Part shown: positions 60,546 through 64,000 of the stretch, piece after piece | Numbering within the stretch: the stretch's first letter is position 1 | Layout: every line of letters starts with the position of its first letter | Source: Ophioderma brevispina | Taxonomy: Eukaryota; Echinodermata; Ophiuroidea; Amphilepidida; Ophiodermatidae | Length of the DNA stretch: 64,000 nt | Assembly (NCBI GenBank): GCA_023653785.1 | Contig: JAMKCH010049226.1 | Location: 1 to 64,000, forward strand | Direction: 5' to 3' | Program-made: the position numbers and the translations under genes | The notes under the pieces: generated by a model | The model's database searches: none | Seen by the model: the letters and a program-made list of their open reading frames with translations, nothing else | What the model was told of the DNA's origin: nothing

Positions 60546-61131
60546 GAGTGATACCATGGGCTTGTATGTTCTTATACGGTGGTGAGTGTTTCAACTTTTT
60601 ATTTCCAGTAGGTCGTGATCGATATAATGAACTGACTTGTTTTAGTACAGCAGTAGCCCCGTTACATCTGACCTTGTACAAGTCTGCACAAAATGTTTTG
60701 TTGCTAGGCAATATTGATCTGTTGATTCCAAATCTTGATGGTGGACATTTGTCATCCTTGAGCATTGTGAGCTATTGTGAGATAGGGTAGGGGGTAATTA
60801 CATAGGGGTAAAATTTGTAAATGTTTCATAAGCGGTTAAAGGTGTACATATATGTTCCTCTTGTCCTACTGATTAAAAGTATGCTATATCTAAGACAATT
60901 ATAAGTAAGCAGTGCATTCAGGCCCCTCATAAAATGATAAATTTCATGCCTTCTGTGGAAAAAATAAATGCCGGTTGGAAAATGATAGCACGATCAAATC
61001 TCCAGTTTGGATCAAATTCAAGTGTGTCTTCCATAGGATTTGAAATATATCTACTCTTCCATCTGCCCAAAAATGAGTTCTTGTTGTGTTTTCAAAAATC
61101 GGTTATCATGTTGTTAGTTAATCCCCAATTT
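60546..61131. other. Unassigned DNA
   Basis: Overlapping 80-90-codon frames on both strands, neither with a domain. No shared repeat was identified. Confidence 0.4.
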
Positions 61132-62064
61132 TAAAGCGGCACTGGCATATTTTTAGAAAATATGAAATTTCTTCAATTTGCTCGCAAATGATAGTCTAGG
61201 CCATTGGAGGAATAGAGATATATTTTACACATAAAAATAACATACCCCAAAACAGATAGAGACATTAATTAGAGGCTAAAGACCTCCAGATAATTTGTTG
61301 GCTAACTTTTAAGTTTGCCGTAACTTTAATCAACTTATTTGTCTATTACATGAATATCATAGACTCGTACCATTGATATTAAAACCATAAAAGTCACAGA
61401 CCGGTCAAACAAGGTGCATGCCATGAGAATCATCTCTGGCGTGTGTTTTCTTGTGTTACACGCCATTTCTGCCGTCGTCTGCTGAATTAATGTCTCCGGC
61501 GACGCGACATTAATTATAAAATCGTTCTGTTTACCCATAAGCGCGCTGATTTGGGCTTAATAATTCCAGGTGAGGGCTAATGTATATACAGACCCCCCCC
61601 CCAAAAAAAAATCTATACAATTTGTATTTTGTAGAGCAGGTTCAAGAAACTAAAGGTATAGGGTGTGTAGCGTCTTGTGGGATTAAACTGCTTTCAAACA
61701 AAATAATATTGTAGAGATCAGATTATCATGCACTGAATTATCAATATATTATTTTTCAAACAGTGACAGGCCCAGAATTATGCGGGGGCGGGGGGGGGGG
61801 TGAGGGACTCACTCTCAGCGGGCTCACTCTCATGAAATTCATGCTGCTGCTGAAACTAAGGGGACAGCCACAAGCCTCTGTTTATGAGGGAAAGCTCGAA
61901 CATTCCTTCCAGTTAAGATGAACTTATTGATTTTGGAAAAAGAAAATCAAACTTTGATTATATAGTTTTTAGACAGTCTGTAAAAGCTTTACAACCATGC
62001 AAAAATATCAATTTGAAAAATATAGAAGGTGCACTATTTTTCAAATGTGCCAGTGTCTCTTTAA
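61132..62064 (+). repeat. Interspersed repeat R3, copy 2, with inverted ends
   Basis: The inverse of 16,309-17,200. In this copy both ends carry inverted text: TTAAAGCGGCACTGGCATAT at the left and, read on the minus strand, TTAAAGAGACACTGGCACAT at the right, suggesting a terminal-inverted-repeat element of about 930 bp. The interior has a G-run (61,786-61,800), 'GAGGGACTCACTCTCAG' and a nearby second 'GCTCACTCTCA'. No coding frame. Confidence 0.75.
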
Positions 62065-62149
62065 CTGCGCCATCAACTGGGGACCAGAAATGCAATAGTC
62101 GAACAAAGTGTCTCAAGTAACATTTCAACTGGAGCTTAGTGTTTTCTGC

Positions 62150-62860
62150 GTTTGGTCATGTCTTTTACAAGCACGCACACATACAGGCCCTAGTTTCATT
62201 GCTGTCTTTGAGTCTGAGGCCCTCGGCATTATACGGTAATTCCGCAGAAATAAACAAAAAGGAAAGTGTTTAATCATTAATACAAGACGTATATGGCAAT
62301 GAACAGTACAGTAACTTACTCTGGAGTATGAGTAGGTTCCCTTTCTAAAAGGAATCAGTATGTATTGTTTTGTTTCCAAATGCAAATGAAGCTGCTTTAA
62401 AAGATTTCAACCGTTTTATTTTGCACAATTTCCCAAGAATATTTTCGAACCCTGAAACTTCCCATTGGTACTCGGTATAGTCTGCAATTACTCTGGGTTT
62501 AGCCATATGCTTGTGGCAAACAAACAAGAAAAAAACAAAGAACGCACGAAAACATCCTGTAACACATGAAGCTCTTGCGAAGTGCCGTCCTGGTTTCGCA
62601 TTGCTGTCTCTTCGGACCACAGCACTGTAAAGTTGATATCGCCGCAGAAATAAACAGAAGGAAAAGTTTATCTTCAGCAGATGACGTCTGGAACAACATA
62701 TGAGGACATCAACATAAACGAATTTGGTAAATGTTCCTTTCAAAAGGAATCAAGCTGCATTGTTTTGTTTTCAACGGAAGACTGCTTTAAAAGCCTCCGC
62801 TCTAGTTTCCTTAATTTCCCAGGAATATTTTCGAATTTTCGAAACGTCCCACTTAAGTAA
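62150..62860 (+). repeat. Tandem duplication, unit about 400 bp
   Basis: Units about 62,150-62,470 and 62,549-62,860 share 'TTTC.CATTGCTGTCT', 'CCGCAGAAATAAACA.AAGGAA', 'CTAAAAGGAATCA' against 'CAAAAGGAATCA', 'ATTGTTTTGTTT.CAA', 'CTGCTTTAAAAG' and 'GAATATTTTCGAA..TCGAAAC'-like text. Divergence is considerable. The minus frame of 132 codons (62,345-62,743) spans the unit boundary and is not kept in both units. Confidence 0.8.
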
Positions 62861-63030
62861 TTGCTAACCCCTGGAACATGTGAGTAGAAGCAAATGTTAA
62901 AATCGCAAAGAAATTAAATCGCTTTGTCTTTCTGTTTATACTTTCTCCTTTCCTCGTTATCCCTCCTTTTTCTCTCTCTCTCCATTTCTTTATCTCTATC
63001 CTCTTTCTTTTCGTTAGAAAAGCTTCTTAA

Positions 63031-63430
63031 CACTTTGGGGCATAAGATCTTCTGCACCCCCGTTGGTGCATAAGGGGGTCCCCCTCTGAAAACCACTTTG
63101 CTGTGGGATTTTTTTTACCAAAACTCTAGTCATTGATGGGGTACATCAACGTTAACACGACCACATAACAGGGGGGAAATTAAAATCGGTTTTACTGATT
63201 CAAAATGGCGGTCCAAAAACCGTTAAAAAGTTACTCCAGTATGATTTAAGTGGTAAAACATAGCTTATTTAGGCTAATTAACATAAAAACGCCATGGCCA
63301 ATTTACTTTTTCACCAAAATATGCCCAACTGATATTTAGGCAATTACAAAAAAATAATTAGTGTTAAAAATGGCGCTCGAAAAACTAAAACCTGGGTCCA
63401 CATGGACCCCCTCCCTTATGCACTTAAGTG
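63031..63430 (+). mobile_element. TTAA palindrome family, cleanest member (400 bp)
   Basis: Perfect TTAA on both sides (63,027-63,030 and 63,431-63,434). Left CACTTTGGGGCATAAG and right CTTATGCACTTAAGTG are inverted with few mismatches. Left subterminal 'GTGCATAAGGGGGTCCCCC' and right palindrome GGTCCACATGGACC (63,395-63,408) plus a C-run give the family signature. Inside are AAAATGGCG-type strings and no frame. This copy best defines the termini. Confidence 0.9.
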
Positions 63431-63434
63431 TTAA

Positions 63435-64000
63435 GAGGTAGCTCCCTGGATCGCCCCTTAGACTTAGATGCTTGTGTGTCTGAAATGACAGCCATGCAGA
63501 AGGAGGTTTTTTTGGACCAAAAAAAAATCAAATAATTTTTAACGTTGAATGAGAACTAAGGTCAGTCTCTGTCAGAAAGTGCGAGCTCCCTGTCATTGAT
63601 AAACCGCCTATTCTCTCTATCAGTGCTTGTTAGCTTCGATAAAAAAAATCTGCCGGGTGCCGGTGATAATGTGTGAGGTGCGTCAGACATAATTTAAACT
63701 GCATGTTGCTGCAACGATGATGAAGTATTGGCGGGAAACTCGCCCGGGTTGTAATAATTGGTTAACACCTTCTGTTATTTCTTTCCTTGTTGTTTCTGGT
63801 AAAATATTAAAGTTGTCTGCGTGTGTAAGGTCAGTGAATCTGTGAGCTGACTTTCTTTTTAATTTAATCAGCGGCTATGTATAATGAAAAAAAAGACAGA
63901 GCAACCATGTTTCGAGTGTATAACTTACACAAACCAAACGTGCTTATATATTGCGTGAAATCCAACCATTGTGTCTTTAGCTATCTTCAGACCTGGAGGC
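63435..64000. other. Unassigned DNA to the window end
   Basis: No gene or repeat partner recognised. Confidence 0.4.

Overview
Kind of organism. This is AT-rich, intron- and intergene-like DNA from an animal, most plausibly a marine invertebrate. No clade can be fixed from the sequence. The support is: no bacterial-style gene packing, no open frame above about 160 codons, long simple-sequence arrays, many miniature inverted-repeat elements, a decayed non-LTR reverse-transcriptase tail, and a tRNA-derived SINE whose body carries a 'gggcaaggcacttta' module of a kind I associate with marine invertebrate SINEs. I find no protein-coding gene, tRNA gene, rRNA or CRISPR array that I can defend. What the window holds is repeat biology and one large duplication.

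Layout. 1-12 kb: scattered small repeats, including a foldback element (4.03-4.86 kb), a two-unit repeat (5.4-5.7 kb) and one member of a TTAA-flanked palindrome-bearing family (5.9-6.2 kb). 12-24 kb: mostly unassignable DNA with a broken retrotransposon fragment (15.9-16.2 kb, minus) beside an interspersed repeat that recurs inverted at 61-62 kb, plus one unexplained open frame (22.8-23.3 kb, minus). 24.4-30 kb: a local repeat cluster built by successive tandem duplications; one 334-bp block is identical in two copies. It also carries a 30-bp perfect inverted repeat and a 987-bp foldback element flanked by TA. 30.2-31.0 kb: the longest TTAA-family element.

31.07-50.9 kb: a direct tandem segmental duplication. 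Copy A (31.07-42.1 kb) and copy B (42.37-50.9 kb) are separated by a GAT microsatellite. The two copies differ by several insertions or deletions that act as natural filled/empty sites: a SINE and a 356-bp repeat are present only in A, and a GAT-bearing insert and a lone TTAA-element end only in B. Several islands (32.3, 33.5, 37.2, 39.0-40.3 and 41.4 kb and their partners) are far more alike than the DNA around them, yet nearly all changes in their small open frames alter amino acids. They therefore look like constrained or converted non-coding DNA rather than exons.

50.9-64 kb: a fairly repeat-poor stretch with a good RFX-type X-box match (52,352), a GT/G-rich tract, a recent 377-bp-offset tandem duplication (56.4-56.9 kb), a small terminal-inverted-repeat element (58.1-58.3 kb), a 1.44-kb imperfect palindrome (58.8-60.3 kb), the second copy of the 16-kb repeat, a 400-bp tandem duplication (62.1-62.9 kb) and the cleanest TTAA-family element (63,031-63,430).

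How it fits together. The most distinctive theme is the TTAA family: miniature elements with CACTT...AAGTG ends, TTAA target sites like those of piggyBac-type transposons, and a 14-bp palindrome of the form GGTCC-NNNN-GGACC beside a G/C run inside the ends. At least seven members or remnants are here, and the duplication lets several be dated relative to it.
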